This document shows, one piece after another, positions 19,302-27,936 of a stretch of DNA of 40,269 nucleotides; the stretch's first letter is position 1; each line of letters opens with the position of its first letter. The translations under genes and the position numbers were made by a program. The notes beneath the pieces were generated by a model. That model saw only the letters and a program-made list of their open reading frames with translations, was not told the origin of the DNA and made no database searches. This stretch comes from a virus, in the IMG/VR virus record IMGVR_UViG_3300034272_001940, positions 1 to 40,269 of that record; one strand, 5' to 3'.

Positions 19302-19886
19302 ATGGAAACACCCATCAACAAAATAACTGGCCATGTGATGATCAGGGATGCGCAAACACAAGAAATTCTTGTGGATCAATACAATGCAATCAATTTTGAA
19401 AATTTCAGCATTTGTTTGGCAGCTGGTGCGGCTTATCAACCTGAAGGCTACATTTACGAAATGGTGTTTGGCAACGGAGCAGCACTGATCACAGGCACTG
19501 GCACCATTACCTATCTGCCTCCCAATGTCACAGGCATGGATGCGCAACTTTACAATCAAACATACAGTCAGGTTGTCAACACCATGAGTCCAGAAAATCC
19601 TGATGTGAACAACAATTTTATCAGGATCAATCACAAATCAGGCAACTATTTTACAGATATAATTGTTACCTGTTTGTTGCCTGCTGGTGTTCCAGAAGGT
19701 GAGGATGCTTTTGACACAGCAACTGACATGACAACCCCCTATATTTTTAACGAACTGGGACTCAAAACCAAGAGTAGTGCATTTTATGGCGGGTTGTTGA
19801 TTACTCATCTGGTTCACAACCCAGTGCAAAAGAGTTTGAATAGAGAAATTGAAGTGGTTTATACCATAAGAATCCAAAGCGTGTGA
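19302..19886 (+). CDS. Virion structural protein (tail/fibre module), function unknown
   Basis: A 194-residue protein without gaps to its neighbours. The N-terminal motif TGHVMIRDAQTQEILVDQYN (about residues 9-28) is shared with the 43-residue protein upstream. The middle part (MVFGNGAALITGTGTITYLPP, about 49-69 with neighbours, and LYNQTYSQVV) looks like proteins found between baseplate and fibre genes of marine myoviruses, as far as I recall. No enzyme motif or membrane segment is seen. Position and tight packing suggest a small tail or fibre-attachment subunit made late with the rest of the module. Confidence 0.6.
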   Translation: METPINKITGHVMIRDAQTQEILVDQYNAINFENFSICLAAGAAYQPEGYIYEMVFGNGAALITGTGTITYLPPNVTGMDAQLYNQTYSQVVNTMSPENPDVNNNFIRINHKSGNYFTDIIVTCLLPAGVPEGEDAFDTATDMTTPYIFNELGLKTKSSAFYGGLLITHLVHNPVQKSLNREIEVVYTIRIQSV

Positions 19887-19896
19887 GATAATTATC

Positions 19897-21102
19897 ATGA
19901 CATATGTGATCAACAATTACAATGGATCTCCATTGGTCAGTATTCCTGACAGAACAGTCAACCTAACAGCAACAAGTATCAAGCTACCAGGTAGAGACTA
20001 TCCCAGGTATGGTGAACCAGTTGTAGAAGACCTGGTATGGATGCTGCAAAATTTTGCTAATACCAATCCTCCATTACATCCCATTGATGGTCAAATTTGG
20101 TATAATACGACTGAAAAAACACTCAAAGTTTATGATGCCACGACCAATTCCTGGTTGGGCACGGGTCAAACCGCATATGGTACCGCTGCACCTGCAAATC
20201 CCAGCAATGGACAATTGTGGTTTGACACTGGCACAAAACAATTGAAAAGTTGGGATGTTAGTACATGGAGATTGATAGGTCCCATTGGAGCCGCCAACAA
20301 CACAGATCCCTTGGGGCTGGTGGCTCCTGCCTATACTGCTGTGGAAGCAATGACTTGTACAGACAACACCAACACAGTGCGCAATGTATTGAGAATCACA
20401 GTAAACGGTACAGTGATTGCAGTTATCAGTGATGCCAGCTTCAGTTGTCAGGCAGGTGCTATTGCTGGATCATCTCTAACCAGTGTCAGCAAAGGTATTA
20501 ACCTAACCAACGCCGCGGTTTTGGTGGGCAATGCCAGCACAGCAACAACTGCATTGGATAGTCAAGCATTGGGTGGAAAAGTAATTGGCAATTTCTACCT
20601 TACAGATCAAACCAATGAACCTATTTTAGATAATACTTTTAACTTGGGTGCATCTGGTAAAAAATATGCAAATGTTTATGCAACACTTTTTAACGGAACT
20701 GCCACCAGTGCCAGATACGCAGATTTGGCTGAAAGATATCATGCTGATGCCCCTTTGCATGCAGGCACGTTGGTGATGTTGGGCGGCGAGTGTGAAATTA
20801 CTATGACCACTCAACAAGGCAGTTCAGATGTTTTTGGAGTGGTTAGCACCAATCCAGGTCTAATGTTGAATTCACATGCAGGGGACGATGATTCCTGGCC
20901 CTATGTGGCCCTAGCAGGTAGAGTGCCTGTGAAAGTTGTGGGCATTGTTAAAAAGGGGCAACGCTTGATGAGCAGTGATCAAGCTGGTGTTGCGCAGGCA
21001 TGGGATCCGCAGTATGGATTATTGGCAATTGTTGGGCGTAGTCTCATGGACAAGCCCTATGACGACGTTGATACAATCTTGGCGGTGGTTGGTACAAAAT
21101 AA
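19897..21102 (+). CDS. Tail fibre-like protein with conserved C-terminal beta domain
   Basis: A 401-residue protein. The N-terminal part (about residues 20-80: VNLTATSIKLPGRDYPRYGE, then PLHPIDGQIWYNTTEKTLKVYD) contains short W-Y-N/D-T repeats such as GQIWYNTTEKTLKVYD and GQLWFDTGTKQLKSWD, a pattern of phage fibre shafts. The C-terminal 130 residues start FNGTATSARYADLAERYHAD and continue with VFGVVSTNPGLMLNS, WPYVALAGRVPVKVVG and VKKGQRLMSS; this block recurs at the end of many phage fibre proteins and resembles peptidase-G2-like, self-processing tail domains. I cannot verify catalytic residues, so cleavage is only a possibility. The stop overlaps the next start (TAATG at 21100), consistent with one late operon. 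Confidence 0.7.
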   Translation: MTYVINNYNGSPLVSIPDRTVNLTATSIKLPGRDYPRYGEPVVEDLVWMLQNFANTNPPLHPIDGQIWYNTTEKTLKVYDATTNSWLGTGQTAYGTAAPANPSNGQLWFDTGTKQLKSWDVSTWRLIGPIGAANNTDPLGLVAPAYTAVEAMTCTDNTNTVRNVLRITVNGTVIAVISDASFSCQAGAIAGSSLTSVSKGINLTNAAVLVGNASTATTALDSQALGGKVIGNFYLTDQTNEPILDNTFNLGASGKKYANVYATLFNGTATSARYADLAERYHADAPLHAGTLVMLGGECEITMTTQQGSSDVFGVVSTNPGLMLNSHAGDDDSWPYVALAGRVPVKVVGIVKKGQRLMSSDQAGVAQAWDPQYGLLAIVGRSLMDKPYDDVDTILAVVGTK

Positions 21103-23078
21103 TGGCTATTGTCAGTGGAGAACTGATACGCAATACTGATTTTTCCAGTATAGTGGGAAATTACAGCAGTAATGTGGCATTTCCCAGTCAAGCATCTGCT
21201 GAAAATTGTCTCAATGCCTTGTATGGGGTAGGTTGGGGAGATAGGGGCCTGGGCCAAGTGCCCTTTGGGTATACAGGCACAGGAAACGGCGTCACATCCA
21301 CATTTGATATTGGCGTAACAACCAGTATAGAGTCTGTGACTGCAACTGTGAATGGTGTTGCCGCCAGCGTGGCCATGGTTTCAGGAAAACTGGTAACGCT
21401 TGCTAGTGTGCCCCCATCAGGGGCTGTTGTAAACATTTACATACACATTACTGCTCCAATTTCTTCCGATAAGGTATTTGCCAGTTCCTGGAAATACATG
21501 CGCAATGCTGTAGCTGATTTAAATACATTTTTTGGTCAAAGCAATAACCTGCTGCCTGGAGCATCCAATTTTGAACCAGTGGGTGATACCTATCCCACCA
21601 TCAGCTCTGTGTATAGTGATACTAGCAGCAGTTACAATTGGCAAGCTGCTGTGCAAATAATTGATCAAAATCGCAAAAATATTCCTCCCAGTAGTTTGGC
21701 ACCCCCTGTTGTAAGTTTGACAAATTCACGAAGCACACCGTGGCCAGATCTTGTAGCATTGAAATTCAGTGTAAATTTCCTAGACGAAGATCACGCCAGA
21801 TGGTTTTTCAATGCAGGTGGAGCAATTAGTATTGCGCCCTCATTTGTTCCCACAGATCCTCTTGACACACATTCCAGCAGTTGGCGAACCATGTTGTCTG
21901 GAAGCAATCCCACCAGTGATAAATTTGCCGGATCTTTCACGATTAGAGCAGACTCCGCTACAAGAGACTCTGGTAGTGGAGGCACTTTCCAATCAGTGGG
22001 ATATTACACACTACAACAACAAACTACACAAATTGTGAACTTCCGAGTTGCTGACTTGGATGCCTCACTTGTAAATCCCCAAGGAATCTACAAAGATTAC
22101 GTCAACAACTATTACACAGCCAGCGCAAGTGTCAAGAATGTGATTGGTGCAAATGGAGGCAATGGTAGGACCATTACTGTTGAGTTAATTTTCAATGATG
22201 TTTGGGGAACAAGCTATCAGCCAGTGTATGGAAATTTATCTGTAAATGTAACTGTCACCAAACCTCACACTCTTGCTGTTGCCAGTCCCACATTTACTGT
22301 GGATACGGATTTGAGTACAGGTGGTGGAGATATCTACTATTTGTTTGTTCAAGAAGTTGATGCAAATACAAACAACTATGACGTTCTTTCAGCGGCACAG
22401 ATTGCAGGATACAACACCACATCAGGTATCCCACTGAGAGCCACAGTTACAGTTAGATCCAATATTATTATTGGCAGCACCAGTGCTGCCACCTACGCCT
22501 TCACTCTGCCTGCATTACCTACCAATAGTGAAATTACCATAAGAAATTATGGATATATTGTGGGCAAAGGTGGTAATGGAGGAAACGGCACAGCTTGGCT
22601 AGTGGGCGGATCTGGTAATGCTGGGGGCCCCGCACTGAGGTTACAATACGCTTGTACACTGTTCAACAGTGGCGTTATTGGGGGAGGCGGTGGCGGAGGT
22701 GGAGGGGGATCAGCCACAGTCGATGAACAAACCTATGACGATCCTGGTGGTGCTGGTGGTGGAGGGGCTGGCAGCACACCAGGTAATGGAGCAGATGGTG
22801 GTCCCTATTATGGAACCTATGCAGGAGCCAATGGCACATTATTGATAGGTGGTATTGGCGGACAACCAGAAGCCCATGCAGGCAGCAGTGAATATTGGTT
22901 GGCTGGTAATGGAGGCAAGGGAGGCGATTTGGGTCAAGCTGGTATTACAGGACAAGACGGTAATAATAACAATGGATATGGCGGCGGACCAGGAGGGACC
23001 GCAGGTATTGCCATAACCGGTCAAAGCTTTATTCTTACTGGTAGCATAGAGGGTGACATAAGAGGTAGCACGATATGA
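21102..23078 (+). CDS. Tail adhesin 1, glycine-rich C-terminal tip
   Basis: A 658-residue protein. The N-terminal segment (GELIRNTDFSSIVG at about 5-18, YGVGWGDRGLGQ at about 41-52) and the middle segment (LKFSVNFLDEDHARWFFNAGG, about residues 213-233) recur in the next protein. The C-terminal 170 residues are extremely rich in glycine, with GVIGGGGGGGGGG (start near residue 524), many G-G-N-G repeats and PGGAGGGGAG. Such tips form polyglycine-II sandwich folds in T-even gp38-type adhesins, where loops between the glycine helices bind the host receptor; assignment to that fold is by composition. The loops differ from those of the downstream paralogue, as expected for receptor-binding regions. 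The gene overlaps its paralogue by 4 bases (ATGA at 23075). Confidence 0.7.
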   Translation: MAIVSGELIRNTDFSSIVGNYSSNVAFPSQASAENCLNALYGVGWGDRGLGQVPFGYTGTGNGVTSTFDIGVTTSIESVTATVNGVAASVAMVSGKLVTLASVPPSGAVVNIYIHITAPISSDKVFASSWKYMRNAVADLNTFFGQSNNLLPGASNFEPVGDTYPTISSVYSDTSSSYNWQAAVQIIDQNRKNIPPSSLAPPVVSLTNSRSTPWPDLVALKFSVNFLDEDHARWFFNAGGAISIAPSFVPTDPLDTHSSSWRTMLSGSNPTSDKFAGSFTIRADSATRDSGSGGTFQSVGYYTLQQQTTQIVNFRVADLDASLVNPQGIYKDYVNNYYTASASVKNVIGANGGNGRTITVELIFNDVWGTSYQPVYGNLSVNVTVTKPHTLAVASPTFTVDTDLSTGGGDIYYLFVQEVDANTNNYDVLSAAQIAGYNTTSGIPLRATVTVRSNIIIGSTSAATYAFTLPALPTNSEITIRNYGYIVGKGGNGGNGTAWLVGGSGNAGGPALRLQYACTLFNSGVIGGGGGGGGGGSATVDEQTYDDPGGAGGGGAGSTPGNGADGGPYYGTYAGANGTLLIGGIGGQPEAHAGSSEYWLAGNGGKGGDLGQAGITGQDGNNNNGYGGGPGGTAGIAITGQSFILTGSIEGDIRGSTI

Positions 23079-24973
23079 CATATGTTGCAGGTCAATTGAT
23101 ACAAACATCAGATATAACTACACTAGTTGGCAGTGTTAATAACACACAAGCCTATGGCAGTGAAGCAGCATGTGCAGGGAAACTTGCTGCTATCTACGGG
23201 GTAGGTTATGGAACATACGGCTTGGGGCAGACACCAATCATTTTACCCACGGTCTCAGCCAGCACCTTGGTGCAAAGTTCCGATTGGATGAACATCTTTT
23301 ATGCACTGCAATCCATAGCATACCACACTGGCACTACCCTAACCGCTTATTCTCTTCCCATTCTTCCCACCCCATCACTTCCTACAACAAATTATCTAGC
23401 CCCTGGAAACCTAGTAGCTACTAGCGATGTAGAATTTACTCCGCCTGGCACAACTTATGATTGGTCAGGTGCAATTGGTGCTGTGGAAGCCTTGAGAACC
23501 AGCTTCGATCCCACATACATGAAGAGAGATGATAGTGCGAGCTTAACCAGCAATAGACCACAAACCAGAACTTTTGACAGTGAAATATATCACAAATTTA
23601 CAGTGACATTTCCCAGTGAGGATGCTGCCAGATATTTTTTCAATAGTGGATCACAAATAAGGTTAACCGCCTATGTGGATGGAGATAATGGCAGTGGCGC
23701 AAGTATAGCCTGGGCCAATTACTTGACAACCAACTATAGTAATTTGGGTTATATTGGTTTCGGAGCCACTACAACACAACAAATTGGGGGAGATTCCACT
23801 GGCGTTGGAACAACAATTGGTTACTTTGATCTCACCACCAGTTTTCAAGATGTGTTCACCTTGCAATTTCAAACCAATTATGATATCAAAGTGAGAGCCA
23901 AAACCAGCAGTGGTCCTTATGTGAATGGCAGCAAGGGAGCTGTTTTGTATTTTGAATTCCAATTCAATGCCGCTGGATTTACAGTAGGAGTTGACATAAA
24001 CAGTCAAATCTTTAACTATAGACCTTTGACTGCAGGTGAATATTCACCTGCCATAACTAGTTATCCCATCACAGTTGCAAGTCCCTATTATCAAACAAGT
24101 GAAAGCTTGGATTTTGTAGGACCACCTCCTGGGCCAACTCCACCACCACCTGTGCCACCACCAAATATTTGGAGTTACACAGACGTTCTCACAGGCAGGC
24201 ACTGGAACTATAACGTATGGGACAAAATACTCAGCTACGGTTATCCAGTTGGCAGTGGGTACCATATTGATTACACTGTAAAATTACAAACAACAGGAGT
24301 TGATGCCAATCAACAACCGCTTACTCATCTATTAAGTGCTAATACTGATACCCCCTCATTATTAGTACCGTCTGGTATTCCTGTACCCTGCACTGTTACT
24401 GTAATTGTAGAAGCAAATTGTGCCATTGTGGGATGTGGAGGAGTGGGTGGCATTGGGGCTCCCAGCGGTATATGTGAATGTCCTCCAGGCGGCAACGGTG
24501 GCAATGGTGGTCCTGCCATGCAATTGTTGGGATCAAATACCAAAATTATCAATTACGGTGTAATTGGGGGTGGAGGAGGTGGTGGCGGGGGCGGCGGCGC
24601 CGAATGCGAATATATCTGGAATGCCAGTGCTGGTGGTGGCGCGGGCGGGGCAGGCAATGAAGTTAACGGTGGAGGCACCAATCCATGTGGAGTGACTGGA
24701 GGTAGATATGGCCAAGCTGGGCAACCAGGAAAAATTATTGGTGGTGGTCATGGAGGCAATCCAGGAAACATCTACACAGCAACAGGCGGCAATGGTGGTA
24801 GCATTGGAGAACCAGGTAGTCCTGGGCAGACAATAGTTAGCTTCTGGGGAGACAATGCACCCGGGGGAGCCGGAGGACAACCAGGTAAGGCTATAATTGG
24901 AGCAGAATACCTGGATCAGGCGGGTAGCCAGCTGGGATGGATTGCTGGTGCTGTTATCAACAACCCACCCTGA
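23075..24973 (+). CDS. Tail adhesin 2, paralogue of the preceding adhesin
   Basis: A 632-residue protein translationally coupled to adhesin 1. It shares the start (GQLIQTSDITTLVG; YGVGYGTYGLGQ) and the middle domain (HKFTVTFPSEDAARYFFNSG, about residues 168-187). Unlike adhesin 1 it has a proline hinge (GPPPGPTPPPPVPPP, about residues 350-364) before the distal part. The C-terminus is again glycine-dominated, with GVIGGGGGGGGGGG near residue 494 and multiple G-G-x-G-G turns, but with different inserts, including several cysteines (ICECPPGG, AECEY). Two adhesins in tandem would let one particle or lineage use two receptors, or provide donors for recombination. The gene ends the plus-strand tail module; the convergent thyX stop is 8 bases away. 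Confidence 0.7.
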   Translation: MTYVAGQLIQTSDITTLVGSVNNTQAYGSEAACAGKLAAIYGVGYGTYGLGQTPIILPTVSASTLVQSSDWMNIFYALQSIAYHTGTTLTAYSLPILPTPSLPTTNYLAPGNLVATSDVEFTPPGTTYDWSGAIGAVEALRTSFDPTYMKRDDSASLTSNRPQTRTFDSEIYHKFTVTFPSEDAARYFFNSGSQIRLTAYVDGDNGSGASIAWANYLTTNYSNLGYIGFGATTTQQIGGDSTGVGTTIGYFDLTTSFQDVFTLQFQTNYDIKVRAKTSSGPYVNGSKGAVLYFEFQFNAAGFTVGVDINSQIFNYRPLTAGEYSPAITSYPITVASPYYQTSESLDFVGPPPGPTPPPPVPPPNIWSYTDVLTGRHWNYNVWDKILSYGYPVGSGYHIDYTVKLQTTGVDANQQPLTHLLSANTDTPSLLVPSGIPVPCTVTVIVEANCAIVGCGGVGGIGAPSGICECPPGGNGGNGGPAMQLLGSNTKIINYGVIGGGGGGGGGGGAECEYIWNASAGGGAGGAGNEVNGGGTNPCGVTGGRYGQAGQPGKIIGGGHGGNPGNIYTATGGNGGSIGEPGSPGQTIVSFWGDNAPGGAGGQPGKAIIGAEYLDQAGSQLGWIAGAVINNPP

Positions 24974-24981
24974 TCATAGGG

Positions 24982-25917
24982 TCATACAAGGCCCCACTGT
25001 TGCTGAAATGCCAACAGTTCTCTCTTGCTGAGATTGAAGAATTCCAACAACTGGTTGGGAGTTTCAAAACTTGCCTGCACTTGTTGCCAAGCTGATTGAA
25101 TACTCATGTTGTGTGAATTGCTGACTACAATCAATTCCTGCATGAGATTTTTCTCCATGCGACTTACTGTGACAACATTGCCCCACTGCCAGTAATCTTC
25201 AAAGGCTTCATAGGCCAAGGGACACTTGACCTTGACAAATTCAGCAAAAATATTGGCAAACTGTTGGATTTCCCACTGAGCATGACTGTCTGCTCTGAGA
25301 TTGATGTAGTGCAAGAGATTCTTGAGATCAATCTTCCAATACAGCTCAGTGTAATTGTTGATGGGCAGCACAGTTCTGGCCAGTTCCCTGGTCAATCCTT
25401 GAGGATTTGCCAGTCCATATGATCTGCCATGCTCATCGCCAATCAAGCTGAGATAATCCAGATAGCTTTCTGCACTGACTCTTTGGATGGTTTTGAGTGT
25501 AATTTCAGCTTCCAGATCATCCAGTGTATCACCACTGCCCTGTTTGTTGGTGTTACTTTGTGCTTGCAGTCGTGAACGATCTGGAATGTAGAATTCATCA
25601 TTCATCACGCTGTAGCGACCACTGTATTCGTTTATGCTGGCCATCCTGTGGCGCACATGCTGTCGCATCACAAATATGGGCATCTTGAGATGGAATTTGA
25701 ACTCCACCATCTCTAGAGGGGTTGTATGCAGATTTTTAACAAGGTATCTTATGAGACCTCTATCTGCACTAACTGATTTAGTGCCTGTTCCATAGCTTGT
25801 GCGAGCCGCCTGCACAATGGCATGGTCATCTCCCATGCAATCAACCAAACCCACAAATCCATGATCCAATACCTTCTTATAGTTCTCATCGTCAGCAACT
25901 TCAGTCCACAAAGTCAT
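24982..25917 (-). CDS. thyX: Flavin-dependent thymidylate synthase ThyX
   Basis: A 311-residue protein carrying the diagnostic ThyX signature as RHRMASINEYSGRY (residues 89-102; consensus RHRxxSxNExSxRY), and further on NLLHYINLRADSHAQWEI, a conserved substrate-binding stretch. ThyX methylates dUMP to dTMP in the cytoplasm using methylene-tetrahydrofolate, with FAD as hydride carrier, and supplies thymidylate for phage DNA replication. The length is somewhat above the usual 220-260 residues, through an insert after the signature (about residues 115-135, rich in Q, N and D). The start at 25917 gives MTLWTEVADD. A TTGACA at 25967-25972 lies upstream, but no good -10 follows it. It is the last gene of a minus-strand run. 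Confidence 0.95.
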   Translation of the reverse strand: MTLWTEVADDENYKKVLDHGFVGLVDCMGDDHAIVQAARTSYGTGTKSVSADRGLIRYLVKNLHTTPLEMVEFKFHLKMPIFVMRQHVRHRMASINEYSGRYSVMNDEFYIPDRSRLQAQSNTNKQGSGDTLDDLEAEITLKTIQRVSAESYLDYLSLIGDEHGRSYGLANPQGLTRELARTVLPINNYTELYWKIDLKNLLHYINLRADSHAQWEIQQFANIFAEFVKVKCPLAYEAFEDYWQWGNVVTVSRMEKNLMQELIVVSNSHNMSIQSAWQQVQASFETPNQLLEFFNLSKRELLAFQQQWGLV

Positions 25918-25968
25918 TTATCTCATGTCCTAATTTTTTACAATTGTGGAGGAGATTGCAGGGTTGTG

Positions 25969-26349
25969 TCAACTGTCGGCTGCTTTAGTTTGAGTGACTC
26001 TTTTGGGCAGCCTGTTTAGGGCTCGGGTTTGCTGACTTTGCCTCTTGCTCTTGGCATAGCGTTTGCTGCTCTTTTGGAAACTGCGCAAGGCAAATTTGTT
26101 GACATCATCTTTGATTTTTTGAAAATCCAGTGTAAGCTTGCAACTTTCAATCACAGCCTCTTGTGGATCCAAGCTTCTTTCATGTTCCATGATGTTGGCA
26201 AATTCTGTGCCACTGAGTTTGTATTTTTGTCCGGTGCGAGTGTGAATTACAGCTTGTTTGATGTATTTGGGTTCTGGTTCTGTTTCCAAAATTATGTTGT
26301 TGAAGATATAATCCCATTCCTGATCTTCTGGTGATTTTCTTCTAGCCAT
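25969..26349 (-). CDS. Hypothetical protein with sequestered ribosome binding site
   Basis: A 126-residue basic protein starting MARRKSPEDQEWDYIFNN. The C-terminal third is rich in K, R, Q and S (SFQKSSKRYAKSKRQSQQTR), as in nucleic-acid-binding tails. No known family is recognised, though similar short proteins occur in marine T4-like phages. The start is supported by a very good Shine-Dalgarno sequence, GAGGTG, 5 bases before the ATG. That sequence lies in the 3' arm of a long hairpin (26354-26406) that also holds a late-promoter-like box, so translation from upstream transcripts is probably blocked and late expression favoured. DNA or RNA binding is only a guess from composition. Confidence 0.7.
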   Translation of the reverse strand: MARRKSPEDQEWDYIFNNIILETEPEPKYIKQAVIHTRTGQKYKLSGTEFANIMEHERSLDPQEAVIESCKLTLDFQKIKDDVNKFALRSFQKSSKRYAKSKRQSQQTRALNRLPKRVTQTKAADS

Positions 26350-26353
26350 GGAA

Positions 26354-26406
26354 ACACCTCACTAACACGAGTCTAAACATATTTAGACAGTTGTTGAGTG
26401 AGGTGT
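26354..26406 (-). promoter_or_regulatory. RBS-sequestering hairpin with a late promoter in its loop
   Basis: On the minus strand ACACCTCACT (26406-26397) pairs perfectly with AGTGAGGTGT (26363-26354). Inside, AACA pairs with TGTT after one bulged base, and GTCTAAA pairs with TTTAGAC around TATG: about 21 pairs in all. The 3' arm contains GAGGTG, the Shine-Dalgarno sequence of the gene starting at 26349. TCTAAATA (26387-26380), one mismatch from the T4 late consensus, spans the inner stem and loop. A transcript from it would lack the 5' arm and leave the ribosome site free, while longer read-through RNA would hide it. Confidence 0.65.
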
Positions 26407-26415
26407 GGAAGAACT

Positions 26416-27126
26416 TTAGCCTTTGCGGACAGTTTTGCGCACAGGCTTGGTGGCGACTTTAGCTGGCTCCAGCACTGATTCTACCAGAGGTTCCAGGGTG
26501 GCCTGAGCAGGTGACGCAACTGCTGACTTTTGCATCTTGGGTTTGAGACCAGGATCCATGCGATAGGCTTGCTGTCTCTTGCTGGCTGCATCAGCTTCCA
26601 GCAAGCGGGCCATTTCCAGCAAAGCCATGGCATCGCCACGCTTGCCAGCAGCAGTCTCGCCTTCCTGATTGTTGGCATGCACGTTGAACTTGTTGATGTC
26701 CGCTGCAATTGCTGCCTTGGTTTCAGGATCCAGTTCATCAAAACCCGGAGGAACTGCATTTTCTTCACTGGTCATGGCTGTGATCACATCCACCAGTGGC
26801 CAGCGCACTCCGCTGCGGGGTGTCATGGTGACATTGGCAACTGGCGTGGGCATGAGCCTGCCAGCCTGATGAAACTTTTGCAGCATGGTCATGCCACTGC
26901 CATCTGGGCTGGGTCTACGTGCCAACACTTCTGCCAGGTTTTTGCTTTGTTGTGCTTCCACACTCTCCACAACTCTGCGCAGAGCTTCGTTGAACATGTC
27001 AGGAAGAGCATCAGTGTCAATTACCAATGCTGTATTTTTATCATCTGGCAAACTCATGAACACCACTGCCACATGTTTGCCAGTGTTGTTGAGTTGGCCT
27101 GTGTGTTTTAACATACCTTCAAACAT
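26416..27126 (-). CDS. Conserved hypothetical phage protein
   Basis: A 236-residue protein starting MFEGMLKHTGQLNNTGKHVA. The first 80 residues look like a compact alpha/beta domain (VAVVFMSLPDDKNTALVIDT, then LPDMFNEALRRVVES). This start resembles a hypothetical family seen in cyanophage-like myoviruses, which I cannot name. The last 50 residues are Ala/Pro/Lys/Val-rich (PVRKTVRKG at the end) and probably disordered. It is coupled to the upstream 63-residue gene by TAATG at 27124-27128. The downstream gene is separated by the sequestering hairpin, so it can be uncoupled from this one. No catalytic motif is seen. Confidence 0.65.
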   Translation of the reverse strand: MFEGMLKHTGQLNNTGKHVAVVFMSLPDDKNTALVIDTDALPDMFNEALRRVVESVEAQQSKNLAEVLARRPSPDGSGMTMLQKFHQAGRLMPTPVANVTMTPRSGVRWPLVDVITAMTSEENAVPPGFDELDPETKAAIAADINKFNVHANNQEGETAAGKRGDAMALLEMARLLEADAASKRQQAYRMDPGLKPKMQKSAVASPAQATLEPLVESVLEPAKVATKPVRKTVRKG

Positions 27127-27317
27127 TAGGCCTCCTTGACCACAACTGGTTCTGTTTTTTCAGTTTGTTCTACAAACTTGGTAATTTTTTCATATAGTTG
27201 CCCCACGCTGCTCAGCTCAGAGCCTCTGAAGGCTCCTCGCTGAGTGCATAGGTCTATCAACACAAGGATATTTTTCATATCCTGCAAGTTGATGGTTATA
27301 CTGGTTTGCTCGGTCAT
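27126..27317 (-). CDS. Small hypothetical protein
   Basis: A 63-residue acidic protein (MTEQTSITINLQDMKNILVL...) with a strong Shine-Dalgarno sequence AAAGGTGA just upstream of the ATG. It contains an amphipathic stretch DMKNILVLIDLCTQRGAFRG followed by a short helix and a Glu/Lys/Thr-rich tail. The TAA overlaps the ATG of the following gene, so both are probably made together. No family is recognised. Confidence 0.65.
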   Translation of the reverse strand: MTEQTSITINLQDMKNILVLIDLCTQRGAFRGSELSSVGQLYEKITKFVEQTEKTEPVVVKEA

Positions 27318-27350
27318 TTGTCACCTTTTACTACAAATATACCAAGTCTA

Positions 27351-27926
27351 CTATGAACCATCTTCAGAATCCAAATATCTGGTGTCTTTTCTTACACTGA
27401 TTAATTTGGGTGGCCATCCAATATAGGGTATCCAGCTTTCATGTGGGATCACAATGGGCTGTTTCTTGACCTTGGTGAGAATTTCACCAATGGTGGGTTT
27501 GTAGGGTTCTCTCACTGGCTTCATGTGCCTTTTGCTGCCCTTGATGGTGTTGCAGGGCTGGCAAGCCATGGCAATGTTGGTCCAATTGGTTTTACCACCA
27601 GTACTTCTGGGCACCACGTGTTCCATGGTGAGGTTCTTGGTGTCAAACCTCTTCATGCAATACTGACAAGTGTAATCATCTCTAATGCACAAATTGGTTT
27701 TGTTGAACTTGACCCCGCGGCTGGTTTTCACGTAGGTGCGACTCACCAACACGCTGGGAACCTGAATTGTCACACTGGGACTGTGTACAAACCAGTCTGG
27801 ATAGTATTCCAGAACGTCTGCTTGATCTAGCCACACCAGTTTGACAGCTTCTTTCCAGCTGATGGTGCTCAGAGGGGCAATGCCCAGGGGTGAATAATCT
27901 GCATTTAAGATAAGAACACTTGACAT
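27351..27926 (-). CDS. HNH endonuclease
   Basis: A 191-residue protein. The HNH core is complete: CQYC (C87, C90), EHVVPRSTGGK with H103, then N117 and CQPCN (C122, C125, N126). The cysteines form the structural zinc site of this HNH subtype, and the histidine-asparagine set binds the catalytic metal. The N-terminal domain (VLILNADYSPLGI, then SWKEAVKLVWLDQADVLEYY) is the usual partner of this HNH domain in phage and bacterial proteins. It lacks the DNA-recognition repeats of homing endonucleases, so a role in DNA processing or packaging is as likely as mobility. AGGAA lies before the ATG, and the phosphatase gene ends 10 bases upstream, so it is probably cotranscribed. Confidence 0.9.
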   Translation of the reverse strand: MSSVLILNADYSPLGIAPLSTISWKEAVKLVWLDQADVLEYYPDWFVHSPSVTIQVPSVLVSRTYVKTSRGVKFNKTNLCIRDDYTCQYCMKRFDTKNLTMEHVVPRSTGGKTNWTNIAMACQPCNTIKGSKRHMKPVREPYKPTIGEILTKVKKQPIVIPHESWIPYIGWPPKLISVRKDTRYLDSEDGS

Positions 27927-27936
27927 AATTTCCTAT

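Noticed and set aside
22680-24660. Glycine-codon runs as DNA repeats or CRISPR-like arrays
   Set aside because: The repeats are irregular GGN codon runs within two protein-coding frames, without constant repeat and spacer lengths.
24962-24985. ACCCT/AGGGT hairpin as terminator between adhesin 2 and thyX
   Set aside because: The stem is only 5 bp and no T run follows on either strand.
25967-25972. TTGACA as promoter of thyX
   Set aside because: No acceptable -10 box lies 16-18 bases downstream; the best candidate, CACAAT, is weak.
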